Positions 1 to 5,548 of a stretch of DNA of 5,548 nucleotides are shown piece by piece. The notes beneath the pieces were generated by a model, which did not search any database, had not been told where the DNA came from, and saw only the letters and a program-made list of their open reading frames with translations. The stretch comes from Sulfurospirillum sp. UBA6810 (lineage in GTDB: Bacteria; Campylobacterota; Campylobacteria; Campylobacterales; Sulfurospirillaceae), in assembly GCA_002469305.1 (NCBI GenBank), contig DKEY01000139.1, positions 1,275-6,822 of the forward strand, written 5' to 3'. Both the position numbers and the translations under genes were made by a program. The stretch's first letter is position 1. Each line of letters opens with the position of its first letter.

Positions 1-1778
1 ATAAATTCGTCTTTTGTTAGATTATACTGTTTTCTATCTCTTCTGTCTCTTAAAGCAACAGTTTTTTGTGCAACTTCTTCGTCACCTAGTACCAAAATCA
101 TTGGTACACGCATCTTTTCTGCATTTCTTATACGTTTGTTTAAACTTTCGTTTTTCATATAAATCTCTGCATCTATGTCATTTAAAAGCAATTCGCGTGC
201 CAATTCTTTAGCATAAGCTTGATGTGCTTCACTGATCGGAACTATGATAACTTGAGTAGGTGCAACAAAGAAAGGGAGTTCTCCTGCTGTATGCTCTATC
301 AAGATTCCGATAAATCTCTCAAATGAACCAAGTATCGCACGGTGCAACATAACTGGCTGTGCCGCTTCATTGTTTGCATCGATATAAGTTAAACCAAATC
401 TACTTGGCAAGTTATAATCTACTTGGATTGTAGAACATTGCCATTTTCGCTTCAGTGCATCTAGGATTTTAACATCTATCTTTGGGCCATAAAATGCTCC
501 ACCACCCTGATCTATACCATATTTGATATTGTTTTCATCAAGAGCGTCTTTTAACCCTTGTGTTGCTGCTTCCCAGAAAGCATCATCACCTATCGCTTTT
601 TCTGGTTTTGTTGATATTTCGATTTCATACTCAAAGCCAAAACTTTTCATGATATCTTCAACAAATCCAAGCATCTCCATAACATTTTCTTTGATTTGTG
701 CTGGTGTACAAAACACATGAGCATCATCTTGGGTAAATTCACGAACTCTAAAAAGACCATGCATAACCCCACTCATTTCATGTCTGTGAACAACACCGTA
801 TTCAAAAAACTTTAGTGGTAAATCCCTGTAACTTCTTACATCATTTTGGTACACTTTGATATGACCAACGCAGTTCATCGGCTTCATACCATACTCAGCA
901 CCATCTATCTCAGTAAAGTACATGTTTTCACCATAGTTATCGTAGTGTCCACTTATCTTCCAAGCATCTGCTTTTAAAATCTCAGGTCCACGAACTGGCT
1001 GATACCCTCTTAGACGGTGCGCTTTAAAAAGACGTTGTTCTATTTTACTTCTCATTCTAGCACCATTTGTCAGCCAGATAGGAAGTCCTGCACCTATATC
1101 TTCATCAAAAGTAAAAAGTTTAAGTTCATTACCCAGTTTTCTATGGTCTCTCTTTTTAGCCTCTTCTATCATGGTTATGTATGCATTTAAACTTGCTTTA
1201 TCCGCAAAGGCAGTTCCATAGATACGAGTTAACATCTCTCTTTTTTCATCGCCACCAAGATATGCACCAGCAACACGGATAAGTTTAAAAAATCTTAGAT
1301 ATCTTGTGTTTGGTACATGTGGTCCGCGACATAAGTCTTCAAAATCACCTTGAGTATATACAGATACTTCACCCTCAGGGATACGTAAAAGTACTTCCTG
1401 TTTTAAATCATCATTTTTAAAGTGCTCGGTGACATCTTTTTTTGTAGTACATCTTTTTTCGATTGGAAGTTTTCTGTTTGCAATTTCTTGCATCTTCTTC
1501 TCAATCTCTTTTAAATCAGCATCACTGATTTTCTCTTTTACACGAAAATCGTAGTAAAAACCATCTTCTATCACTGGTCCAACAAAAAACTGTGCATCAG
1601 AATATATCTCTTTTATCGCTTGAGCCATCATGTGAGCAGTAGAGTGACGAATCACATTTAGAGCGTCATCAGAGTTGTCAAATAAAACTTCTTGGAATTT
1701 AGATATATCTTGTGTAGCAGCACTTTGAGTATCAATGAGAGATGCCCCATCCTTGTAGGCTATAACCTCATTTTGCAT
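1..1778 (-). CDS. thrS: Threonyl-tRNA synthetase, 3' end cut by window edge
   Basis: Cytoplasmic class II synthetase that charges tRNA-Thr with threonine and edits mischarged serine. Reading the minus strand from the ATG at 1778-1776 gives 592 uninterrupted codons to the window edge, with no stop. I expect only about ten more residues, since the Campylobacter enzyme is close to 600 aa. Visible in order: a short N-terminus; the editing domain with HxxxH (H45, H49) and CxxxH (C150, H154, in DLCRGPH); the catalytic core with the three zinc ligands C303 (MNCVGH), H354 (DDAH) and H479 (MLHRAILGS); and the start of the anticodon-binding domain (residues ~490 onward, PTQVIIVPI). The usual N-terminal TGS domain is missing: the first editing His is at residue 45 rather than about 73 as in E. 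coli. The start is supported by AAAGGA at 1789-1784, 5 nt upstream of ATG. The gene follows tRNA-Val on the same strand, 48 nt away. Confidence 0.97.
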   Translation of the reverse strand, partial: MQNEVIAYKDGASLIDTQSAATQDISKFQEVLFDNSDDALNVIRHSTAHMMAQAIKEIYSDAQFFVGPVIEDGFYYDFRVKEKISDADLKEIEKKMQEIANRKLPIEKRCTTKKDVTEHFKNDDLKQEVLLRIPEGEVSVYTQGDFEDLCRGPHVPNTRYLRFFKLIRVAGAYLGGDEKREMLTRIYGTAFADKASLNAYITMIEEAKKRDHRKLGNELKLFTFDEDIGAGLPIWLTNGARMRSKIEQRLFKAHRLRGYQPVRGPEILKADAWKISGHYDNYGENMYFTEIDGAEYGMKPMNCVGHIKVYQNDVRSYRDLPLKFFEYGVVHRHEMSGVMHGLFRVREFTQDDAHVFCTPAQIKENVMEMLGFVEDIMKSFGFEYEIEISTKPEKAIGDDAFWEAATQGLKDALDENNIKYGIDQGGGAFYGPKIDVKILDALKRKWQCSTIQVDYNLPSRFGLTYIDANNEAAQPVMLHRAILGSFERFIGILIEHTAGELPFFVAPTQVIIVPISEAHQAYAKELARELLLNDIDAEIYMKNESLNKRIRNAEKMRVPMILVLGDEEVAQKTVALRDRRDRKQYNLTKDEF

Positions 1779-1800
1779 ATTTATCCTTTACTAAATAGAA

Positions 1801-1817
1801 CTCCCAAACAGTGAGAG
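1801..1817 (-). promoter_or_regulatory. Hairpin in thrS leader resembling an anticodon arm
   Basis: On the minus strand, CTCTCA (1817-1812) pairs with TGGGAG (1806-1801) around loop CTGTT. If the innermost A-U pair opens, this is a 5-bp stem with one G-U wobble and a 7-nt loop, ACUGUUU. That is the geometry of a tRNA anticodon arm, and UGU, a threonine anticodon, falls at loop positions 34-36. The triplet lies at -32 to -30 relative to the thrS ATG, leaving the Shine-Dalgarno site unpaired downstream. In E. coli, ThrRS represses its own translation by binding an anticodon-like hairpin at a similar distance. The structure is seen; the regulatory role is inferred. The base before the triplet is C, not the U33 of real tRNAs. 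No strong T-run follows, so a terminator is less likely. Confidence 0.4.
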
Positions 1818-1826
1818 AACGAAAAA

Positions 1827-1902
1827 TGGTGGCCACGATAGGACTTGAACCTACGACCACTACCATGTCAAGGTAGTGCTCTACCAACTGAGCTACGCGA
1901 CC
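1827..1902 (-). tRNA. tRNA-Val (anticodon GAC)
   Basis: A full 76-nt cloverleaf can be drawn on the minus strand. The acceptor stem is GGTCGCG with CGTGGCC (two G-U pairs), the D stem GCTC/GAGC, and the anticodon stem CTACC/GGTAG around loop TTGACAT. The variable loop has 5 nt, the T stem is GTAGG/CCTAT around TTCAAGT, and the 3' end has discriminator A and an encoded CCA (1829-1827). Anticodon GAC (1869-1867) reads GUC and GUU valine codons, and A73 plus the A35-C36 bases are known valine identity elements. The 48-nt spacing to thrS and the absence of a clear terminator between them suggest that the tRNA can be cotranscribed with thrS and cut out of the leader. Confidence 0.97.
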
Positions 1903-1926
1903 ATCGCAAATACATTAAAGATTGTG

Positions 1927-1962
1927 ATAATACTTAAAAATTACATAAAAAAAACTTAAAAA
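1927..1962 (-). promoter_or_regulatory. Likely promoter of tRNA-Val and thrS
   Basis: On the minus strand a -10-like TATTAT (1932-1927) lies 24 nt before the tRNA 5' end, which would put transcription start near 1920 with a short leader. Upstream are three T-tracts (1940-1936, 1954-1947, 1962-1958) with centres about 10 to 12 bp apart and no recognisable -35 box. Periodic T-tracts in place of a -35 box are the known form of housekeeping sigma promoters in Campylobacter and Helicobacter. The assignment rests on the motif and its position only. Confidence 0.55.
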
Positions 1963-2009
1963 CCTTATTTAAGGCTAGTTGGCAAGCATAAACTTAATAC
2001 TATTTGCCT

Positions 2010-2074
2010 ATTTTTTATACATAAAATTCATCCCACAGCAATCTTTTTGAGTTAAAATCTTATAGCGATACGAT
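2010..2074 (+). promoter_or_regulatory. Possible promoter region of the amt-GGDEF gene
   Basis: Several weak -10 candidates lie upstream of the gene: TAAAAT at 2022-2027, preceded by a T-rich stretch at 2010-2016; TAAAAT at 2053-2058, preceded by T5 at 2044-2048; and TACGAT at 2069-2074, 16 bp after a TTGAGT. None stands out, so the start site is undecided among leaders of roughly 10 to 55 nt. No sigma-54 site with GG and GC at the required spacing was found, although ammonium transporter genes in many other bacteria are nitrogen controlled. Confidence 0.3.
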
Positions 2075-2082
2075 AAAAAAGG
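2075..2082 (+). promoter_or_regulatory. Ribosome binding site that decides the amt-GGDEF start
   Basis: AAAAAAGG ends 7 nt before the ATG at 2090, a normal spacing. The in-frame TTG immediately upstream at 2087 would be only 4 nt away. The ATG is therefore preferred, giving a 607-residue protein starting MYSNLDILW. Confidence 0.65.
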
Positions 2083-2089
2083 CTCTTTG

Positions 2090-3913
2090 ATGTATAGCAA
2101 TCTTGATATCTTATGGATTTTAGTCTGTTCTTTTTTAGTTTTTTTAATGCAACTTGGTTTTGCACTTATAGAAACAGGTGCAGTACGTTCAAAAAATACA
2201 ATCAATGTTGCTATGAAAAATCTCATTGACTCTGTTTTTGGCATCATATTTTTTTGGATTGTAGGCTTTGGACTAATGTTTGGAACTGACTATCATGGAC
2301 TACTTGGTATATCTGAGTTTTTCATCTCTGGCGAAGATTTTTATCAAAACACTTTCTTCTTTTTTCAAGCTATGTTTGCAGCTACTGCTGTTACGATAGT
2401 CTCAGGAGCAGTAGCTGAGAGGATAAAGTTTAACGGGTATATCGTTGTTGCGATAGTGCTAACTTCTGTTATATACCCTATTTATGGGCATTGGGCATGG
2501 AGTGATGATGGTTGGTTGCATAAACTAGGTTTTATGGACTTTGCAGGTTCTACCGTTGTACACTCTATTGGAGCTTGGGTGGGATTGGCTGGTGCCCTTA
2601 TCATTGGCCCTCGTATTGGTAAATTTAGAAAAGGTAGAGTTGAACACTTTGCTCCAAGCAATCACAATTTTATTGTTTTTGGCATCTTTATTCTCTTTTT
2701 TGCTTGGTTTGGATTTAATGGTGGAAGCCTCTTAAAATTTGATGCACATGTCTCCTCTGTATTACTCAATACTTTGCTCGCTGGTATGACTGGTGGTGTT
2801 GGAGGATGGTTTATGAGCTTGATTTACAATAGTAAAAAAATAGGAGTTGAACTTTTTGGTTTTGGAGTTATTGCTGGACTTGTTGGTATAACTGCTGGTT
2901 GCAATCAACTAGACACTACAACCTCGGCTTTTATAGGTTTTAGTTCTAGTGTTATCATGTTTTATACAAACAATCTTTTACTTTATAAATACAAGATAGA
3001 TGACCCTCTAAGTGCGATCAGCGTTCATGGTTTTGCTGGTGCTTGGGGCACTTTATGTGTAGGTTTTTTTGCGACTTTACCTGAGGGGATGAGTAGAATT
3101 GAGCTTGTTTTGGTTCAATTATTGGGAGTTGTTGTGGCATTTGGATTTGCATTCTCACTAGGAATACTACTGTTTTTTTTACTTGGTCAAGCCAACTTGC
3201 TAAGAGTTTCAAAAAAACATGAAATCATGGGTCTTAATATCTGTGAACACAATGCAAAACAACCTTGGGTAGATACCATAGAAAGTATTATCAAGATAAT
3301 GAGAACAGGGAATATCCATCAAAAAATTTATGAAGAACGTTATACTGAGGTTGGGCTTGTTGCTAAGTTTTTCAACTATCTCCTTACTATGTTACGTAAA
3401 AATGAAGTGACTCTCAAGAAAAACAATGTCATCCTCAAAAAACAAGCCATACTTGATCCACTAACAAAGATACTAAATAGAGGAGGACTTTTTGAAAAAA
3501 TCGAATCACTCAATTTTTATCAAAGCGGCTTATCTGTTGTTATGCTTGATATCGACTCCTTTAAATTGGTAAACGACACTCATGGACACCATGTTGGAGA
3601 TATGATTTTGGAAGAGTTATCACGTGTTATAACCAATACTATAAGAACAAATGATATCTTTGCAAGGTGGGGTGGGGAAGAGTTTGTCATCATAGTAAAG
3701 ACCGGTGTTTTGAGTGAAGTTGAAGCTATGGCTGAAAAGATAAGAGTAAAGGTCAAAAAGCACGAGTTTCCTATCGTAAAAAACATCACTATTTCTCTAG
3801 GTGTCACAAGTGCTGAAAACGAAGAAGAAGATTTTCAAAAGTTATTTGAAAAAGCAGATAAAGCACTCTATCAAGCTAAAGATTTAGGGCGAGATAGAGT
3901 TTGTACTTGGTAG
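2090..3913 (+). CDS. amt: Ammonium channel fused to a GGDEF diguanylate cyclase
   Basis: A 607-residue inner-membrane protein. Residues 1 to about 389 are a whole Amt/MEP channel with about eleven membrane helices, no added signal peptide, and the family's usual ending (LLRVSKKHEIMGL). By alignment in my head to E. coli AmtB, the key pore residues are kept: F92 and F96 (F103, F107), W137 (W148), D150 (D160), H158 and H313 (the twin histidines), and F209 and S213 (F215, S219). Residues 390-455 are a HAMP-like then coiled-coil linker. Residues 456-607 are a GGDEF domain: DPLT start, metal Asp in DIDSF (487), active-site GGEEF (528-532), and inhibitory RxxD (RTND, 519-522) at the standard five-residue spacing. 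Amt C-termini face the cytoplasm, so the cyclase would sit inside. The inferred role is to set cyclic di-GMP level by ammonium sensed or conducted. No glnK is adjacent. Whether it still transports ammonium cannot be told from sequence. Confidence 0.93.
   Translation: MYSNLDILWILVCSFLVFLMQLGFALIETGAVRSKNTINVAMKNLIDSVFGIIFFWIVGFGLMFGTDYHGLLGISEFFISGEDFYQNTFFFFQAMFAATAVTIVSGAVAERIKFNGYIVVAIVLTSVIYPIYGHWAWSDDGWLHKLGFMDFAGSTVVHSIGAWVGLAGALIIGPRIGKFRKGRVEHFAPSNHNFIVFGIFILFFAWFGFNGGSLLKFDAHVSSVLLNTLLAGMTGGVGGWFMSLIYNSKKIGVELFGFGVIAGLVGITAGCNQLDTTTSAFIGFSSSVIMFYTNNLLLYKYKIDDPLSAISVHGFAGAWGTLCVGFFATLPEGMSRIELVLVQLLGVVVAFGFAFSLGILLFFLLGQANLLRVSKKHEIMGLNICEHNAKQPWVDTIESIIKIMRTGNIHQKIYEERYTEVGLVAKFFNYLLTMLRKNEVTLKKNNVILKKQAILDPLTKILNRGGLFEKIESLNFYQSGLSVVMLDIDSFKLVNDTHGHHVGDMILEELSRVITNTIRTNDIFARWGGEEFVIIVKTGVLSEVEAMAEKIRVKVKKHEFPIVKNITISLGVTSAENEEEDFQKLFEKADKALYQAKDLGRDRVCTW
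3257..3454 (+). other. HAMP-like signalling linker inside the amt-GGDEF gene
   Basis: Residues 390-455 join the channel to the cyclase. Residues 407-435 (GN-I-x-x-K-I, then EVG, then FN and a leucine-rich end) fit the second half of a HAMP domain, where an acidic-hydrophobic-Gly motif and a later F-N pair are typical. The amphipathic stretch 395-405 could be its first helix. Residues 436-455 are charged with spaced V, L and I residues, like the short coiled coil that often precedes GGDEF domains. The match is by eye and the first half is weak. HAMP normally follows a single membrane helix, so its use after an 11-helix channel would be unusual. Confidence 0.45.
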
Positions 3914-3934
3914 TTTTATACTAAAGTTTTTTTT
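3906..3934 (+). terminator. Weak intrinsic terminator of the amt-GGDEF gene
   Basis: TAGT (3911-3914) pairs with ACTA (3920-3923) around a 5-nt loop. CTT (3906-3908) can add three pairs with AAG (3924-3926) across a GG bulge, and eight T residues (3927-3934) follow. The stem starts before the gene's stop codon and the T-run lies within the convergent lspA coding sequence. The stem is short and AT-rich, so efficiency is doubtful. No equivalent T-run structure was seen for lspA in the other direction. Confidence 0.4.
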
Positions 3935-4365
3935 GATTTGAGTGTTATATACAAGATAATAACCACACCAAAGTTTATCATCACATCTGCAAAATTAAAA
4001 ACGGCAAAATCAAACCATCTATGCCAATAAAAATAATCCACAACACCACCATATAAAAATCTATCGTAAAGATTGCTACATCCAGCCCCTAAGATTATGC
4101 CGATAGCAAGGGAATATTGCATCAAAAGTTTTTTTTCAACTAACAAATAAAACATTATAAATGCCAAAAGTCCAGCTTGAATATACTTTAAATTTTCTTC
4201 CAAAAAGGCAAACATCGAGAAGGCTACACCTTTGTTATAAGTAAGTATCAAAGAAAAATAATCTCCATACCACCTAAACCCATCGATAAATAGAGTCTTT
4301 ATATTTTGATCAATTACAAAAACTCCTATAAAAGCCAGTATAACGATAGCAAGTGCTTTAGCCAT
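3916..4365 (-). CDS. lspA: Lipoprotein signal peptidase (signal peptidase II)
   Basis: Inner-membrane aspartic protease that removes the signal peptide from diacylated prolipoproteins, at the bond before the lipid-bearing cysteine. The 149-residue length is normal for the family, and about four hydrophobic helices are visible (near 5-20, 61-76, 83-97 and 125-141). Conserved blocks are present: DQNIK with D19, YNKGVAFS with N44, NLYDR (98-102), the first catalytic Asp at D110 in GGVVDY, and FNFAD with N124 and the second catalytic Asp D127. One departure is GAGCSN before LYDR, where most members have a glycine-rich GGALGN type sequence. The start overlaps the end of glmM by 8 nt, with only a weak AAAGAG 8 nt upstream, so translation probably depends on ribosomes leaving glmM. 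Its stop lies 2 nt from that of the convergent amt-GGDEF gene. Confidence 0.96.
   Translation of the reverse strand: MAKALAIVILAFIGVFVIDQNIKTLFIDGFRWYGDYFSLILTYNKGVAFSMFAFLEENLKYIQAGLLAFIMFYLLVEKKLLMQYSLAIGIILGAGCSNLYDRFLYGGVVDYFYWHRWFDFAVFNFADVMINFGVVIILYITLKSKKTLV
4358..4365 (-). other. 8-nt overlap joining glmM stop to lspA start
   Basis: On the minus strand ATGGCTAA contains both the lspA start codon (4365-4363) and the glmM stop TAA (4360-4358), in different frames. Such overlaps usually mark translational coupling within an operon. Confidence 0.85.
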
Positions 4366-5548
4366 TTAACTTACTCTTTAAAAATTCTACGACCTCTTCC
4401 ATCTTTTCTGCAAGCATATCTTCATCTTTTCCCTCAAGTAAAACCCTGAGTAGATTTTCAGTTCCAGAGTATCGGATAAGTGTTCTTACATGTAAAGAGT
4501 TTAACTCGCTCATAAGTTCCTTATATCCCTCTATATCTTCAAGTGGTTTTTTAGTCCCTACGCTGAGATTTTTTTGAAGTTGAGGGTATAGTTCAAAAGG
4601 ATTGAGTAACTCGCTCACACTCTTCTTTTCGCTTAGTACATGAGCCATAACAGCCAAAGAAGCAACAAGAGCATCACCTGTTTTTGCAAAGTCTGCCAAG
4701 ATGATATGCCCGCTTTGTTCCCCACCAAAGTTCAACTCTTTTTCGCCAAACATTTCTAGCACATATTTATCCCCCACATTACATCTAAATAAATCAATAT
4801 CATGTAAGTTTAGATAATCTTCAAGTGCTTGATTACTCATCACTGTTGCAACTGAGCCACCATTTTTTAATTTATTATTGCTTTTCAAATAGACACTCAA
4901 TGCTCCTAGTAACTTATCGCCATGGATAACATCACCATTTTCATCAACTACCACCAATCTGTCTGCATCACCATCAAAAGCAAAACCAACATCAGCTCTT
5001 AACTTTCTAACATGTTCGCCCAACTCTTGAGGATGCAACGCTCCGCAATTGAGATTGATATTGCTTCCATTTGGGGTATCATTGATAACAAAAGTATCTG
5101 CTCCAAGTTCTTTAAATATCGTAGGAGCAACCTTATAAGCAGCCCCATTGGCAACATCTAGAACAACTCTAACACCTCTTAGTGTCAAATGCTTTGGAAA
5201 AGAGTTTTTGATATGTACTATGTATCTACCTATAACATCATCTATTCTTTTTGAAGTACCGATACCAAATTCTACTTGTTGATTTTTTTCAATCAATTCA
5301 TCATCATTAAATATAGCTTCTATCTTCGCTTCATCTTCTTCGCTCAGTTTATTTCCAAACATATCAAAAAACTTTACACCATTGTCAAAATATGGATTAT
5401 GAGAAGCACTTATCATGATACCAGCGTCACATCTCATATCTTCTGTTAAAAAAGCAATTGCAGGAGTTGGCATAGGACCTATCTGTCTTACATCATATCC
5501 AACAGCAGTGAGTCCTGAAACGATAGCATTTTCTATCATATAACCACT
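4358..5548 (-). CDS. glmM: Phosphoglucosamine mutase, 5' end beyond window
   Basis: Cytoplasmic enzyme that interconverts glucosamine-6-phosphate and glucosamine-1-phosphate, on the route to UDP-GlcNAc for peptidoglycan and lipopolysaccharide. The reading frame runs off the window edge. The visible 396 residues begin SGYMIENA, so about 50 N-terminal residues are probably missing (family about 445 aa), and the internal ATG at 5539 is not a likely start. Alpha-D-phosphohexomutase motifs are all present: the phosphoserine loop SASHNP with the catalytic Ser codon at 5404-5402, the metal-binding DGDADR (4975-4958), the sugar-binding GGEQSGH, and the phosphate-binding RYSGTE (4475-4458). The SASHNP and GGEQSGH forms, plus the length, favour GlmM over other phosphohexomutases. 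It is followed by lspA with an 8-nt overlap, a pairing also known in Campylobacter and Helicobacter. Confidence 0.96.
   Translation of the reverse strand, partial: SGYMIENAIVSGLTAVGYDVRQIGPMPTPAIAFLTEDMRCDAGIMISASHNPYFDNGVKFFDMFGNKLSEEDEAKIEAIFNDDELIEKNQQVEFGIGTSKRIDDVIGRYIVHIKNSFPKHLTLRGVRVVLDVANGAAYKVAPTIFKELGADTFVINDTPNGSNINLNCGALHPQELGEHVRKLRADVGFAFDGDADRLVVVDENGDVIHGDKLLGALSVYLKSNNKLKNGGSVATVMSNQALEDYLNLHDIDLFRCNVGDKYVLEMFGEKELNFGGEQSGHIILADFAKTGDALVASLAVMAHVLSEKKSVSELLNPFELYPQLQKNLSVGTKKPLEDIEGYKELMSELNSLHVRTLIRYSGTENLLRVLLEGKDEDMLAEKMEEVVEFLKSKLNG

Noticed and set aside
14..720. Short plus-strand reading frames of about 65 codons at 14-211 and 523-720
   Set aside because: They lie wholly opposite thrS, whose frame is unbroken and carries all family motifs; they resemble nothing I know.
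1963..1974. CCTTATTTAAGG inverted repeat next to a run of A (T on the minus strand), terminator-like
   Set aside because: The stem is 4 to 5 bp, and no minus-strand transcript arriving from the right is expected here. The T-run is better read as part of the tRNA promoter T-tracts.
1979..1996. TTGGCAAG resembling the -24 half of a sigma-54 promoter before amt
   Set aside because: The GC expected ten bases after GG is absent (CT is present), so the -12 element is missing.
1981..2016. GGCAA and TTGCC 18 nt apart followed by TATTTTTT, a possible terminator
   Set aside because: The stem is short, the loop is long, and no plus-strand gene lies upstream to terminate.
2008..2247. 79-codon minus-strand reading frame over the amt start
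   Set aside because: It is antisense to the first Amt helices and to the upstream region, and resembles no known protein. The hydrophobic Amt code on the other strand explains its openness.
2541..3212. Reading frames inside the amt gene in other frames and on the minus strand (2541-2735, 3018-3212)
   Set aside because: They are nested in the coding sequence of a protein with complete motifs and have no start signals of their own.
5537..5539. ATG at 5539 as the glmM start
   Set aside because: The frame continues upstream to the window edge (SGY before the Met), and about 50 residues of the conserved N-terminus would be lost.

Overview
The window is AT-rich with frequent homopolymer T and A runs. 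It carries conserved housekeeping genes that point to a member of the Campylobacterota (Epsilonproteobacteria). Three things support this: a threonyl-tRNA synthetase that lacks the N-terminal TGS domain and reads very like the Campylobacter enzyme, an overlapping glmM-lspA pair as in Campylobacter and Helicobacter, and a promoter with periodic T-tracts. A free-living, Sulfurimonas-like genus is my guess, from the base composition and from the ammonium-sensing GGDEF protein. No phylogeny was run.

Layout. Positions 1-1778 (minus strand) hold thrS, cut at its 3' end by the window edge. Just upstream on the same strand is tRNA-Val(GAC) at 1827-1902. Between the two, in the thrS leader, is a small hairpin whose 5-bp stem and 7-nt loop resemble an anticodon arm with UGU, a threonine anticodon, in the anticodon position. 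Positions 1903-2089 are a divergent intergenic region. One side has T-tract promoter signals for the tRNA and thrS; the other has weaker signals and the ribosome binding site of the plus-strand gene.

Positions 2090-3913 (plus) encode the most unusual protein: a complete Amt ammonium channel (residues 1 to about 389), a HAMP-like and coiled-coil linker (about 390-455) and a complete GGDEF diguanylate cyclase domain (456-607). The pore residues (twin His, Phe gates, Trp and Ser of the outer site) and the cyclase residues (GGEEF and an RxxD inhibitory site) all appear intact. The protein is therefore predicted to couple external ammonium to cytoplasmic cyclic di-GMP. No glnK/glnB gene accompanies it.

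Positions 3916-5548 (minus) hold lspA (signal peptidase II) and glmM (phosphoglucosamine mutase, 5' end beyond the window). They overlap by 8 nt in an operon running toward the amt-GGDEF gene, and only 2 nt separate the two stop codons. No mobile elements, CRISPR arrays or insertion sequences were seen. Every stretch over 300 bases is covered by a gene.
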